Both the position numbers and the translations under genes were made by a program. From CAVRQM01 sp965246915 (GTDB lineage Bacteria; Pseudomonadota; Alphaproteobacteria; Acetobacterales; Acetobacteraceae), in NCBI GenBank assembly GCA_965246915.1, contig CBDFGB010000010.1:190623-254622 (forward strand): a stretch of DNA of 64,000 bases. The letters are read 5' to 3'. Below are positions 24,652-33,299 of the stretch, in pieces. The first letter of the stretch is position 1; each line of letters begins with the position of its first letter. The notes under the pieces are model-generated. The model worked only from the letters and a program-made list of their open reading frames with translations, had not been told where the DNA came from and searched no databases.

Positions 24652-25536
24652 GTGCACACCTGCGGATGGCTCCTCCTCCTCCTCGTCGCTCTTCCCGCCC
24701 AGGCGGCGGAGCTGAAACTCGCCACGTGGAATCTCGGCTGGCTGACCCAGCGTCCCGCCGGCGACCCCGCGTTGCCCGACAATGTGCGCCGCAAGAGCGA
24801 GGCGGATCTCGCTCTGCTCGCGGGCTACGCCGCGCGACTGGACGCCGATGTGGTCGCGTTGCAGGGCGTCGACGACGAGGCCGTGGCGCGCCTCGTCTTT
24901 CCCGCATCGCGCTACACGCTGATGCTGGCCGGAGATGCGGTGACGCAGCATACCGGCTTCGCGGTCCGGTTGGGGCTCGCGGCGACCCGCAATCCCGATC
25001 TTGACCAGCTCGACCCCTATCCGGGCGCGAAATTCCATTTGCGAGCCGGGACCGACATCACGCTTTCCATCGGCCCTCGCCGGTTGCGGCTGCTGTCGGT
25101 GCATCTCAAAAGCGGGTGCCGCGACATGCGGCTCGACGGCCCGGCCAAACCCGACCGGCCGGCCTGCGCCGCGCTGATGCGTCAGGCGGACGTGCTGCGC
25201 GGCTGGCTGCTGGCCCGCGCCGCCGAGTCCGCGGAGGCCCCGGTCGTGATCCCGATCGTGATGATGGGCGATTTCGGCCGCGTGATGGAGGGGGCCGACG
25301 AGTTCGTCTCGCGGATCGGCGGGCAGGCAAGGCTGACGCGGGCGACCGCCGGACACGCCTCGCCGTGCTGGGGCAACGGCTCGTTCGTCGACGACCTGTT
25401 GATCGTGGGGCCGGCGGCAGGGTGGGTGCAACCCGGCAGCTTGCGGGTTATGGTCTATCGCGAGACCGGGGCGGAGTGGCGGGGACGGCTCTCCGGGCAC
25501 TGCCCGGTCTCCATACGGATGACGCTGCCGGACTGA
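24652..25536 (+). CDS. Secreted endonuclease/exonuclease/phosphatase-fold protein with degenerate active site
   Basis: 294 residues. The GTG start at 24652 precedes a signal peptide (HTCGWLLLLLVALPAQA, cut before AELK), so export to the periplasm is predicted. The EEP fold is clear: ATWNLGWL at the mature N-terminus, VHLKSGC in the middle and a C-terminal HCPVS. Several usual catalytic positions differ. The Mg-binding Glu of LQE(V) is Gly (LQGVDDE), GDFN is GDFG, the I-D-H triad reads FVDDLL, and SDH reads SGH. Hydrolytic activity is therefore doubtful and a binding or structural role is possible. Divergent from nhaA; ohr follows 62 bases downstream. Confidence 0.83.
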   Translation: MHTCGWLLLLLVALPAQAAELKLATWNLGWLTQRPAGDPALPDNVRRKSEADLALLAGYAARLDADVVALQGVDDEAVARLVFPASRYTLMLAGDAVTQHTGFAVRLGLAATRNPDLDQLDPYPGAKFHLRAGTDITLSIGPRRLRLLSVHLKSGCRDMRLDGPAKPDRPACAALMRQADVLRGWLLARAAESAEAPVVIPIVMMGDFGRVMEGADEFVSRIGGQARLTRATAGHASPCWGNGSFVDDLLIVGPAAGWVQPGSLRVMVYRETGAEWRGRLSGHCPVSIRMTLPD

Positions 25537-25598
25537 TCCGGCCGCCGTTTCCGCATGCCGACACCTCATCACCTCCAAGCAACCGCAAGGATAGCGCC

Positions 25599-26015
25599 AT
25601 GCCCTCGTTCACCGCGCACGCCACCACGACCGGCGGCCGCAATGGCCATGTCGAAAGCTCCGACGGGCTCATCAAGGCCGATCTTTCGGTCCCCAAGGAC
25701 ATCGGCGGCCCCGGCAAGGCCGGAGCGACCAACCCGGAGGAATTCTTCGCGGCCGGCTATTCCGCCTGTTTCGGGGGCGCGGTCGACTACGCGGCGTCGC
25801 TCGAGAAGATCAAGGTGGGCGAGGTCACGGTGACCGCCGATGTGACCCTCAACGCCGGCGCGTCGGGTTTCGACTTGTCGGTCGTCCTGAAAACCAAGGT
25901 CGAGGGCGTCGACCGCGCGACCGCCGAGCGGCTGGTGCACAAGGCGCACAACGAGATCTGCCCGTACTCCAAGGCCACGCGCGGCAACATCGACGTCACG
26001 CTCGAGGTCCTGTGA
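25599..26015 (+). CDS. ohr: Organic hydroperoxide resistance protein Ohr
   Basis: 138 residues. Ohr reduces organic and lipid hydroperoxides with a reactive Cys pair, recycled by lipoylated proteins. Both cysteines are in family context: GYSACFGGA (peroxidatic Cys) and EICPYSKATRGN (resolving Cys). TGGRNGHVESSDG at the N-terminus also fits. The stop overlaps the GTG start of the following SDR gene (GTGA). No OhrR-type MarR repressor is adjacent. Confidence 0.95.
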   Translation: MPSFTAHATTTGGRNGHVESSDGLIKADLSVPKDIGGPGKAGATNPEEFFAAGYSACFGGAVDYAASLEKIKVGEVTVTADVTLNAGASGFDLSVVLKTKVEGVDRATAERLVHKAHNEICPYSKATRGNIDVTLEVL

Positions 26016-26767
26016 AAGGTCTCGCCGTCGTCACCGGCGCCTCGGCCGGGTTCGGAACCGCCATCGCGCGCCGCCTCGCGCGCGATGGATTCCGCGTGGT
26101 CGCCGCCGCGCGGCGGCTCGACCGGCTCCAGGCGCTGGCCGACGAACTCGGTCCCTCGGTGCTGCCGTTCGCGCTGGACGTGACGGACGCGGCGGCCGTG
26201 GCAGCCCTGCCTGCGGCACTGCCGGACGGCTGGCGCGACGTGGACGTGCTGGTCAACAACGCGGGGCTGGCGCTCGGCCTCGGCCCTGCGGCCGAGGCGG
26301 ATCTGGCGGCTTGGGACACGATGGTGGCGACCAATGTCACCGGGCTGATCCACATGACCCGCGCGCTGCTGCCCGGCATGGTCGCCCGCGACCGCGGCCA
26401 TCTGGTCAACCTGGGCAGCGTCGCGGGCACCTACCCCTATCCAGGCGGGCACGTCTACGGGGCGAGCAAGGCGTTCGTCGCACAGTTCTCGCTCAATCTG
26501 CGCGCCGACCTGATCGGCGGCGGCGTCAGGGTGACCGACATCGAGCCGGGACTGGTCGGCGGGTCGGAGTTCAGCGTGGTCCGCTTCGGCGGCGATGCCG
26601 AGCGTGCCGCGAAAATGTATCAGGGAACGCAGCCGCTGACGCCGGAGGACGTGGCCGAGGCGGTGGCCTGGGTCCTGGCCCTGCCGCCCCACGTCAATAT
26701 CAACCGCATCGAGATGATGCCGACCTGCCAGGCGAGCGCGGCGCTGGCGGTCAAACGGCAGGCGTGA
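26012..26767 (+). CDS. SDR family NADP-dependent oxidoreductase (YdfG-like)
   Basis: 251 residues of the classical short-chain dehydrogenase fold: TGASAGFG cofactor loop, AARR at the second strand end (suggesting NADP), NNAGLALG, catalytic Ser in LGSVAGTYPYPG and Y-G-A-S-K. The C-terminal NINRIEMMPTCQ resembles YdfG, the NADP-dependent 3-hydroxy acid (serine/allo-threonine) dehydrogenase. The exact substrate is inference. GTG 26012 overlaps the ohr stop, so translation is coupled to the peroxide-detoxifying gene. Confidence 0.9.
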   Translation: MKGLAVVTGASAGFGTAIARRLARDGFRVVAAARRLDRLQALADELGPSVLPFALDVTDAAAVAALPAALPDGWRDVDVLVNNAGLALGLGPAAEADLAAWDTMVATNVTGLIHMTRALLPGMVARDRGHLVNLGSVAGTYPYPGGHVYGASKAFVAQFSLNLRADLIGGGVRVTDIEPGLVGGSEFSVVRFGGDAERAAKMYQGTQPLTPEDVAEAVAWVLALPPHVNINRIEMMPTCQASAALAVKRQA

Positions 26768-26827
26768 CGCGGTTGCGCTGCGGCGAGTGTTACCGCCAGA
26801 TGTCAGTGAGACGGGACGGAGCGGCCA

Positions 26828-27754
26828 ATGGCGGACAAGGACGAGACGGGCGGACAGGTTCTGCTTGGCTACAGGGAGATCAGCAAGATCCTCGACCGCT
26901 ACCGGGTCACCGAAGGTCACAGATTTCGGCTGAAGGATTTTGATCCGCACGACGCGCCGGACGAGCTGCGCAAAGACGACGGCCCGGCCCTCCTGCAGCG
27001 CGGCGTGGACAACCTCAGCGAGTTGCAGGAACTCCTTTACGCCAACAGCACGTGGTCATTGTTGATCGTGCTGCAGGCGATGGACGCGGCCGGCAAGGAC
27101 GGCACGATCAAGCACGTCATGTCGGGCGTGAACCCGCAGGGCGTCGCCGTCACATCGTTCAAGCAGCCTGGACCGGAGGATCTGGCCCACGACTTCCTCT
27201 GGCGCATCAACCGCGCGCTGCCCGGCGCCGGCATGATCGGCATCTTCAACCGCAGCCACTACGAGGAGGTACTGGTCGCCCGGGTTCATCCGGAGATCTT
27301 GAAGCGGCAGCACATGCCCGGCGATCTGGTCGACCACAAGAAATTCTGGGATCACCGTCTGCAAGACATCGCCGCCTTCGAGCGGCATCTCGCGCGCAAC
27401 GGCACGATCGTGCTGAAATTCTTCCTCAACATGAGCCGCGGCGAGCAGAAGAAGCGGTTTCTGACGCGGCTCGACGAGGCCGACAAGAACTGGAAGTTCT
27501 CCGCCGCCGACCTCGCAGAGCGGGCGCACTGGAACGACTACATGGACGCGTATCAGGAGGCGATCGCCGGGACGGCGACTGATCACGCGCCGTGGTTCGT
27601 CGTCCCGGCCGACCGCAAGTGGTACGCTCGCCTGGTTGTGGTGGCCGCGATCAACGAGGCGCTTCGCAATCTCGATCTACAGCCGGTGGAACTGTCTTTC
27701 GATGAGAAGGCGCGGCTCGCGCAGGCGCGGCGCGCATTGGAGGCGGAGGATTAG
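26828..27754 (+). CDS. Polyphosphate kinase 2 family protein
   Basis: 308 residues, a single-domain PPK2. The enzyme transfers phosphate between polyphosphate and nucleotides (ADP/GDP or AMP depending on class). The P-loop is MDAAGKDGT, followed by the Walker-B/lid region GMIGIFNRSHYEEVLVARVHPE and KFFLNMSRGEQKKRF. Length and motif set fit the class using polyP to phosphorylate nucleotides; the class is not decided from sequence alone. It stands 60 bases after the SDR gene and converges on DUF2798. Confidence 0.93.
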   Translation: MADKDETGGQVLLGYREISKILDRYRVTEGHRFRLKDFDPHDAPDELRKDDGPALLQRGVDNLSELQELLYANSTWSLLIVLQAMDAAGKDGTIKHVMSGVNPQGVAVTSFKQPGPEDLAHDFLWRINRALPGAGMIGIFNRSHYEEVLVARVHPEILKRQHMPGDLVDHKKFWDHRLQDIAAFERHLARNGTIVLKFFLNMSRGEQKKRFLTRLDEADKNWKFSAADLAERAHWNDYMDAYQEAIAGTATDHAPWFVVPADRKWYARLVVVAAINEALRNLDLQPVELSFDEKARLAQARRALEAED

Positions 27755-27760
27755 GCGGGC

Positions 27761-28030
27761 TTATTTCCCGGCGCGAGCCGCCGCTTTCGCCAAGGCCCGC
27801 TGCACCCGAGGGCCGATGAAGTAGGCGAGCGGGAACGCGACCAGCCACGCGACGGTGAAATTGCGCAGCCAGCGCGCCGGAAAGCCAGCGTCGAAGCCGG
27901 TATTGACCAACGTCAGGACGAGCGCCACCGACGCAGTCACCAGCAGCGACATGGCCAAAGGCACGAACAGGGGAACCGTGCGCGGCGACAGGATATGGGT
28001 CGGGCGCGTAACCATCGACAAGGCAGACAT
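27761..28030 (-). CDS. DUF2798 family two-TM membrane protein
   Basis: 89 residues with two hydrophobic helices (about 20-42 and 55-73) and the family-type core VPLAMSLLVTASVALVLTLVNTG...FTVAWLVAFPLAYFIGPRV. Function unknown. The start is ATG 28030, with an internal ATG five codons later as an alternative. It ends 6 bases from the PPK2 stop in convergent orientation. Confidence 0.82.
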   Translation of the reverse strand: MSALSMVTRPTHILSPRTVPLFVPLAMSLLVTASVALVLTLVNTGFDAGFPARWLRNFTVAWLVAFPLAYFIGPRVQRALAKAAARAGK

Positions 28031-28177
28031 TGAGCAGGACTCCAGACACGCGGGCAGGGCGGCCGATCCGCCCGAAGCCCTTACGGTGCTATCTGGACGC
28101 CGGATGCGGCCTGTGAGATGCCCAGGCCGCGACTGACGCTTATGCGCCGAGTGCGGGTAGACGCCCTCAGTCGTGCG

Positions 28178-28939
28178 TTACCAGCACGTATACCCACCGT
28201 CCGCCAGGACGATGCTGCCGGTCAGCAGGCTCGCGGCGTCGCTGGCCAGGAAGAGCACGACGCTCGCGATCTCCTCGGGCAGGCCAAGGCGGGCCATCGG
28301 CGTCATCTCGATCCAGACCGGCCCCATGACCGGGTCCTCGGAGCCGAACTTCGTCAGCGGCGTATCGATATAGGTCGGCGCGACGGCGTTGACCCGCACG
28401 CCGCGCGCGCCCCATTCAGCCGCCAGGGATCTGGTCAAATGATGCACGGCGGCCTTGCTGGCGTTGTAGAAAGCCTGCGGCTGCGGCTTGTTGACGATGA
28501 ATCCGCTCATGGATCCAATGTTGACGATGCTGCCGGACCCGTTCGCCAGCATGCGCTTGCCGAAACTGCGGCAGCACCAGAAAAGGCCGTCAAGATTGAC
28601 CGCGATATGCTTTTGCCAGTGGGCGTCCGAGGTGTCTTCCGCGCGCACGTTGCTGTCGGCGATCCCCGCGTTGTTGACCAAGATCGACGCCTCGGGGAAT
28701 TTCTCGGCGAGCGCCTCGACCGCGGCGCTGTCGGTCACGTTCAGCGTGGCACCCTCGGCGGCATAGCCCCGGGCGCGCAAATCGGCGACTGCCTTCTCCA
28801 CCCGGTCGGGCAGCAATTCGGCGACGACCACTTTCGCGCCCGCCTCGGCCAGCGCCTCCGCGCAGGCGAAGCCGATGCCCTGACCGCCGCCGGTCACCAC
28901 GGCGGTCCGGCCCTTGAGATCGTATTTTTGCAGATACAT
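28178..28939 (-). CDS. SDR polyol dehydrogenase (last gene of the polyol operon)
   Basis: 253 residues. Motifs: VTGGGQGIG cofactor loop, an acidic residue after the second strand (VVVAELL, suggesting NAD), NNAGIA, catalytic Ser in IGSMSG, Y-N-A-S-K and the C-terminal LTGSIVLADGGYTCW. It lies 10 bases downstream of the second permease gene. Because the same operon carries a sugar-alcohol-type ABC transporter and a pentulose kinase, it most likely oxidises the imported polyol to a ketose. Ribitol or D-arabitol to D-ribulose fits the kinase best; hexitol dehydrogenation is an alternative. Confidence 0.88.
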   Translation of the reverse strand: MYLQKYDLKGRTAVVTGGGQGIGFACAEALAEAGAKVVVAELLPDRVEKAVADLRARGYAAEGATLNVTDSAAVEALAEKFPEASILVNNAGIADSNVRAEDTSDAHWQKHIAVNLDGLFWCCRSFGKRMLANGSGSIVNIGSMSGFIVNKPQPQAFYNASKAAVHHLTRSLAAEWGARGVRVNAVAPTYIDTPLTKFGSEDPVMGPVWIEMTPMARLGLPEEIASVVLFLASDAASLLTGSIVLADGGYTCW

Positions 28940-28949
28940 CGGGTGTCCC

Positions 28950-29819
28950 TTACTTCACGGCGCCGAACGTCAGGCCGCGCACCAGTTGCTTCTGGCTGAT
29001 CCAGCCGAAGATGAGAATCGGCGCGATCGCCAGCACCGATGCCGCCGACAGTTTCGCGTAGAACAGCCCCTGCGGTGCCGAGAAGCTCGCGATGAACGCG
29101 GTCAGCGGGGCGGCATTGTAGGCGGTCAGGTTCAGGCTCCAGAACGCCTCGTTCCAGGACAGGATCACGTTCAGCAGCCCGGTCGAGGCGATCCCCGGCA
29201 TGACCAGCGGCAGCAGCACGGCGAAGATCAACTGCGGCACCGTGGCCCCGTCGATGCGGCTTGCCTCGATGATGTCCTTCGGCGTGTCGCGGAAGAACGT
29301 GAACAACATCCAGACCACGATCGGAAGATTGGACAGGGTATAGATGATGACCAGCGCCAGCCTCGTGTCGAGCAGACCGGTGTCACGGCACATCAGGTAA
29401 ATCGGCATCAGAACGCCGACCGCGGGCAGCATCTTGGTCGACAACATCCACAGCAGCGTGCCGCGCGTCCTGGCCGTTGGATACAGCGCCATCGCGAACG
29501 CAGCAGGCACCGCGATGATCAGCGCGATGATCGTGGAACCGAACGACACGACGATGCTGTTCCAAGCGAACGACAGATAGTCCGCCTGCTGGAAGATCTC
29601 CCGATAGCCGTCGAGCGTCGGCTGAAAAACGAACAGGGGTGGCGTTTGTACCGCCTCCACCTCGGTCTTGAAGCTCGTGACGAACATCCAGAAGATCGGG
29701 AAGAACATCAGCAGCGCGATGATCCAGGCCAAGGGGCCGACGATGGGCGAGACGCTCTTCGGACCCTGGTTCCGCTTCTTCTTGGCCTTCGTGGCCGCCG
29801 CGGGCGGGTGCGCGCTCAT
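28950..29819 (-). CDS. Sugar-alcohol ABC transporter permease (SmoG/MalG-like)
   Basis: 289 residues with six predicted membrane helices after a basic N-terminus (KAKKKRNQGPK). The permease loop is around EASRIDGATVPQLIF, the MalG-type EAA region that docks an ATPase. The ATG at 29819 overlaps the TGA of the other permease gene (ATGA). It resembles the second permease of sorbitol/mannitol (SmoEFGK) systems, and the C-terminus QKQLVRGLTFGAVK is typical of that group. The substrate is inferred from neighbours. Confidence 0.92.
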   Translation of the reverse strand: MSAHPPAAATKAKKKRNQGPKSVSPIVGPLAWIIALLMFFPIFWMFVTSFKTEVEAVQTPPLFVFQPTLDGYREIFQQADYLSFAWNSIVVSFGSTIIALIIAVPAAFAMALYPTARTRGTLLWMLSTKMLPAVGVLMPIYLMCRDTGLLDTRLALVIIYTLSNLPIVVWMLFTFFRDTPKDIIEASRIDGATVPQLIFAVLLPLVMPGIASTGLLNVILSWNEAFWSLNLTAYNAAPLTAFIASFSAPQGLFYAKLSAASVLAIAPILIFGWISQKQLVRGLTFGAVK

Positions 29820-30724
29820 ACGTCGAGCCTTTTCGCAACCGTTCGGACCAGGAACGCCGCGATGATGTTGGCCACGATGATGGCCAGCACTCCGGCGGCC
29901 GACGCGCCGCCCACGTTGAAGTCCTTGAGCGCCTTCTGATAAATCAGGAACGCGAGGTTGCTGGTGCTCGTGCCGCCTCCGGTGGTCACGAAGATTTCCG
30001 CGAACACGCTCAGCAGGAAGATCATCTCCATCATGACGACGACGCTGATCGCGCGCGCCATGTGGGGCACCTGGATGGAGAAGAACACGGACAGCACGCC
30101 GGCACCTTCCAGCCATGCCGCCTCCAACTGCTCCTCGTCCAGCGACTGCAACGCGGTGAGCAGGATCAGGAAGGCGAACGGCAGCCATTGCCAAGCGACA
30201 ATGATGATGATCGAAACCAATGGGAACTGGCCGAACCAGTCGATCGCCTGCAGGCCGATGCCGCGCAGACCCGACGCGAACAGCCCGTTCACCGGATGCA
30301 TCAGCAGATTTTTCCAGATCAGTGCGGCAACCGTCGGCATGACGAAGAACGGCGAGATCATCAGCACCCGAGCGATGCCCTGACCAAGGAAATCCTTGCT
30401 GAACAGGGCCGCGAGCACTGCGCCGAGGCAGACGGTGATCACCAGCACCGAGCCCACGAGCAGGACGGTCACCTCCAGCGCCGAGTACAGCGCCGGGTCC
30501 TGCAGCAGATAGAGGTAATTGTTGATCCCCGCCCATCCCGTCCGCTCCGGATACAGCAGGAAGAACCGGCGGAACGAGAAATAGAGCGTGACCAACAGCG
30601 GAATGATCGACCAGATCAGCAGCAGAGATACCGACGGCATCACCAGCGGCAGCGTGTTCACTCTCCCACCCAGACCCTTGCTCTTGGATCGAGTGGCCGG
30701 CGGCGCCATTGTCGCAGCGCTCAT
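29816..30724 (-). CDS. Sugar-alcohol ABC transporter permease (SmoF/MalF-like)
   Basis: 302 residues, six helices, EAA loop at LEAAWLEGAGVLSVFF. It forms the inner-membrane channel with the downstream permease. The start ATG 30724 lies 76 bases after the binding-protein stop. No nucleotide-binding subunit is encoded between them or elsewhere in the operon, unlike complete SmoEFGK systems. Confidence 0.92.
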   Translation of the reverse strand: MSAATMAPPATRSKSKGLGGRVNTLPLVMPSVSLLLIWSIIPLLVTLYFSFRRFFLLYPERTGWAGINNYLYLLQDPALYSALEVTVLLVGSVLVITVCLGAVLAALFSKDFLGQGIARVLMISPFFVMPTVAALIWKNLLMHPVNGLFASGLRGIGLQAIDWFGQFPLVSIIIIVAWQWLPFAFLILLTALQSLDEEQLEAAWLEGAGVLSVFFSIQVPHMARAISVVVMMEMIFLLSVFAEIFVTTGGGTSTSNLAFLIYQKALKDFNVGGASAAGVLAIIVANIIAAFLVRTVAKRLDV

Positions 30725-30800
30725 TGGACGATCTCCCGCGGGCTCGCGGGCAGGGAGAAGCGGACGCCGCCGCCTCGACCCTGCCCGCTACGTGTCGGCT

Positions 30801-32102
30801 TTACTGGCCGTATCCGGCCTGTTGCATGGTCGAGGCGACCGCGTCCTGCGACTTCTTTAGCGCCTCGTCGACGCTGGTCTGGCCCGTCAGCGCGCCCGCG
30901 ATGAACTGCCCGACGCTCGTGCCCATGCCTTGGAACTCCGGGATGGCCACGTACTGGATGCCGGTATACGGCACGGGCTGTGCCGTCGGCTTGGTGATGT
31001 CGGCGGTCTGGATCGCCGTCTTCACCGTCTGAGCGAACGGCGCGGCTTCCTGATACTGGGTCAGCTCGTAGGTCGACTTGCGCGTGCCGGGCGGCAGCAC
31101 CGTCCAGTTCACCTGCGCGCCGACCAGCTTGATATAGTCCTTCGAGGTCGACCAGGCGAGAAACGACTTTGCCGCATCGACCTGCTTGGACGATTTCGGA
31201 ATCCCGAGCGCCCAGGCCCAGAACCAGTGATAGCCGGTGGGCGACACGCCCTGCGGCGCGGGCGCGAAAGCGGTCTTTTCGGCGACTTGGCTCGTTGTCT
31301 TGTCGAAGATGAACCCGGCCCCGGACGTCGCGTCGATCCACATCGCGCACTTGCCGGTCGAGAACAGAGCCTGGTTCTCGTTGAACCCGTTGGAGCTGGC
31401 GCCCGGTGGTCCATAGTCGTTCAGCATATGGACATAGAACGTGACCGCGTCGTGCCACGGCTTGGTGTTGAGCTGCGCCTTCCAGTTCTCGTCGAACCAG
31501 CGGCCACCGAAGGTGTTCACCAGCGGCCCGATGAACGCCATGTTCTCGCCCCAACCAGCCTTGCCGCGAAGGCAGATACCGTACTGGCCCTTCGCCTTGT
31601 CGGTCAGCTTGGCGGCGAACTGCTCGATGTCGGTATATTTCGGCTGCTCCGGCATCTTCAGGCCGGCGGCATCGAACAGGTCCTTGCGATAGTAGGTGAA
31701 CGAACTTTCCGCATAGAACGGCAGCGCAAACAGATGTCCGCCCTGGGAAAGTCCATCCTTCACCGAGCCGAAGAGATCGCCCATGTCATAGCTCGCGGGC
31801 ATGTCGTCGACGGCGTTCAGCCAACCCTGCTTGCCCCAGATCGGCGTCTCGTAGCTGCCGATCGTGATGATATCGAACTGCCCGCCGCTGGTGGCGATGT
31901 CGGTCGTGACGCGCTGGCGCAACACGTTCTCTTCCAGCACGACCCAATTGATCTTGTTGCCGCTTTTCTTTTCCCACTCCGGAGAAAGTTTCTGCATTGT
32001 GACCATCTGTGAATTGTTCACAGTGGCGATCGTGATCGTCGCCGCGTTGGCGACGCCCGCCATTCCGGCAAGCATCGTCGCAGCCGCAAGCGCCTTGCGC
32101 AT
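30801..32102 (-). CDS. Periplasmic polyol-binding protein (SmoE-like, extracellular binding family 1)
   Basis: 433 residues. ATG 32102 is followed by a signal peptide MRKALAAATMLAGMAGVANA with cleavage before ATITIA. The mature part has the SmoE-like block EENVLRQRVTTDIAT and GSYETPIWGKQGWL, and the binding-protein landmark ALPFYAESSFTYYRKDLF. It captures the substrate and delivers it to the two downstream permeases. The ligand is probably a sugar alcohol by family; the exact polyol is undecided. It lies 87 bases downstream of the SorC regulator. Confidence 0.92.
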   Translation of the reverse strand: MRKALAAATMLAGMAGVANAATITIATVNNSQMVTMQKLSPEWEKKSGNKINWVVLEENVLRQRVTTDIATSGGQFDIITIGSYETPIWGKQGWLNAVDDMPASYDMGDLFGSVKDGLSQGGHLFALPFYAESSFTYYRKDLFDAAGLKMPEQPKYTDIEQFAAKLTDKAKGQYGICLRGKAGWGENMAFIGPLVNTFGGRWFDENWKAQLNTKPWHDAVTFYVHMLNDYGPPGASSNGFNENQALFSTGKCAMWIDATSGAGFIFDKTTSQVAEKTAFAPAPQGVSPTGYHWFWAWALGIPKSSKQVDAAKSFLAWSTSKDYIKLVGAQVNWTVLPPGTRKSTYELTQYQEAAPFAQTVKTAIQTADITKPTAQPVPYTGIQYVAIPEFQGMGTSVGQFIAGALTGQTSVDEALKKSQDAVASTMQQAGYGQ

Positions 32103-32189
32103 TGTGGTCCCTCCCCACGGGTTTTTCGCGCGGGCCCGGTTCGCACAGGCCCCCATCGGCGCGGACAGCAACAAAGTCCGGGCCTGCTG

Positions 32190-33209
32190 TCAAGCGCCTT
32201 CGAGCAAACTCTTAGCGGTCAATTGATCGGTGATGAGGCAATTGACCAGGCCACCCCGCAATGCCGCGCCGATCGCCGCGCGTTTGCGCGGGCCCCCGCC
32301 CACGCCGATCGTACTCCGCCCCACGGCCGCCGAGGCGGCCTCGCGGTCCGGCGACAATCCGCCGATCGAGAGGCCGTTGATACGGTCGTGAAGGGATGTC
32401 ACGACCGGCCGTCCGGCGGCGTCGAACGCCCAGCCGGCGATTTCGCCGACACCGCCGGCCTCGATAATTTCGGTCAGTTCCCGGTCGGTTATGAAGCCGT
32501 CGGCATGGAGCGGACAGCGCCAGCCGATCTGCCCGAATCCCACCATGACGCAACGCGCCTCGCCAAGCAGGGCGGCCAGCGTCCGCCAAGGCCGTTGCGA
32601 GCGGAGTAAACGGCATTCCTCCGCGCTCGCGGCAATGACAGGCGCAGGCATCGGATAGCACTGCGCCCCGGTGCGTTCGGCGATCCGGATCACCGGCTCC
32701 AGCAATCCGGCGCGGCCATCCACCGCGCTCGTGCCGCAGAGCGAGAGGACTTTGTGCTGCGGCGCCTCCATCGGCGGCAGTTCCGCGGCGACCGCACGCA
32801 GGGTCCGGCCGGTGCCGAGCGCCAGAACCTGCGGCGCCCGCTGGCCGAGCCAGCGCTCCAAATTGGTCGAGGCGGCGACAGACAGGCTGTGCAGGGAGTC
32901 CGCATCCCGGCCGTCGTCCGGCACCACGTCGCAGGAGACGAGGCCAAAGCGGGCGGCCAGTGCCTCGGCCAGTTCGACACAAGCCGCGATCGGATGGTCG
33001 AGGCGAAACTTTATGAGCTTTTCCGACACGGCGAGCGCCACCAACCGCTGCACCGCCTGGCGCGAGACGCCGAGTCTCGCCGCGATCTCGTCCTGCGTCC
33101 GTCCGCCAATGTAATAGAGCCACGCGGCGCGCGCCGCGTGATCCAGCCGGGCAGCAGGTGTGTCGCGACGAGGCGACGAGGTGTCAGCGTCGACGGCCAT
33201 GGCGGACAT
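32190..33209 (-). CDS. SorC/DeoR-type sugar-binding transcriptional regulator
   Basis: 339 residues. The N-terminal helix-turn-helix (about residues 28-68) reads YYIGGRTQDEIAARLGVSRQ, and the large C-terminal sugar-phosphate-binding domain carries GTGRTLRAVAAELP, VMVGFGQIG and STIGVGGGPRKRAAI, typical of SorC proteins. These sense a phosphorylated sugar and regulate the adjacent operon. It is placed between the kinase and the transporter, all on one strand. The start may be ATG 33209 or ATG 33200. Confidence 0.92.
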   Translation of the reverse strand: MSAMAVDADTSSPRRDTPAARLDHAARAAWLYYIGGRTQDEIAARLGVSRQAVQRLVALAVSEKLIKFRLDHPIAACVELAEALAARFGLVSCDVVPDDGRDADSLHSLSVAASTNLERWLGQRAPQVLALGTGRTLRAVAAELPPMEAPQHKVLSLCGTSAVDGRAGLLEPVIRIAERTGAQCYPMPAPVIAASAEECRLLRSQRPWRTLAALLGEARCVMVGFGQIGWRCPLHADGFITDRELTEIIEAGGVGEIAGWAFDAAGRPVVTSLHDRINGLSIGGLSPDREAASAAVGRSTIGVGGGPRKRAAIGAALRGGLVNCLITDQLTAKSLLEGA

Positions 33210-33299
33210 TCGCTCAGGCGGAGGGCAAATGCTATAGAGCTTTGGAGCGCAGCCGCCCTTTTCACGCCCTTCGGGAGACGGGCGCGGGCGCGGGCGCGG

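Noticed and set aside
21767..24907. A 1046-codon minus-strand frame spanning poxB and nhaA
   Set aside because: It is low in complexity and rich in Arg, His and Gly, with no family motifs. It is a GC-rich shadow of poxB and an alternate frame of nhaA.
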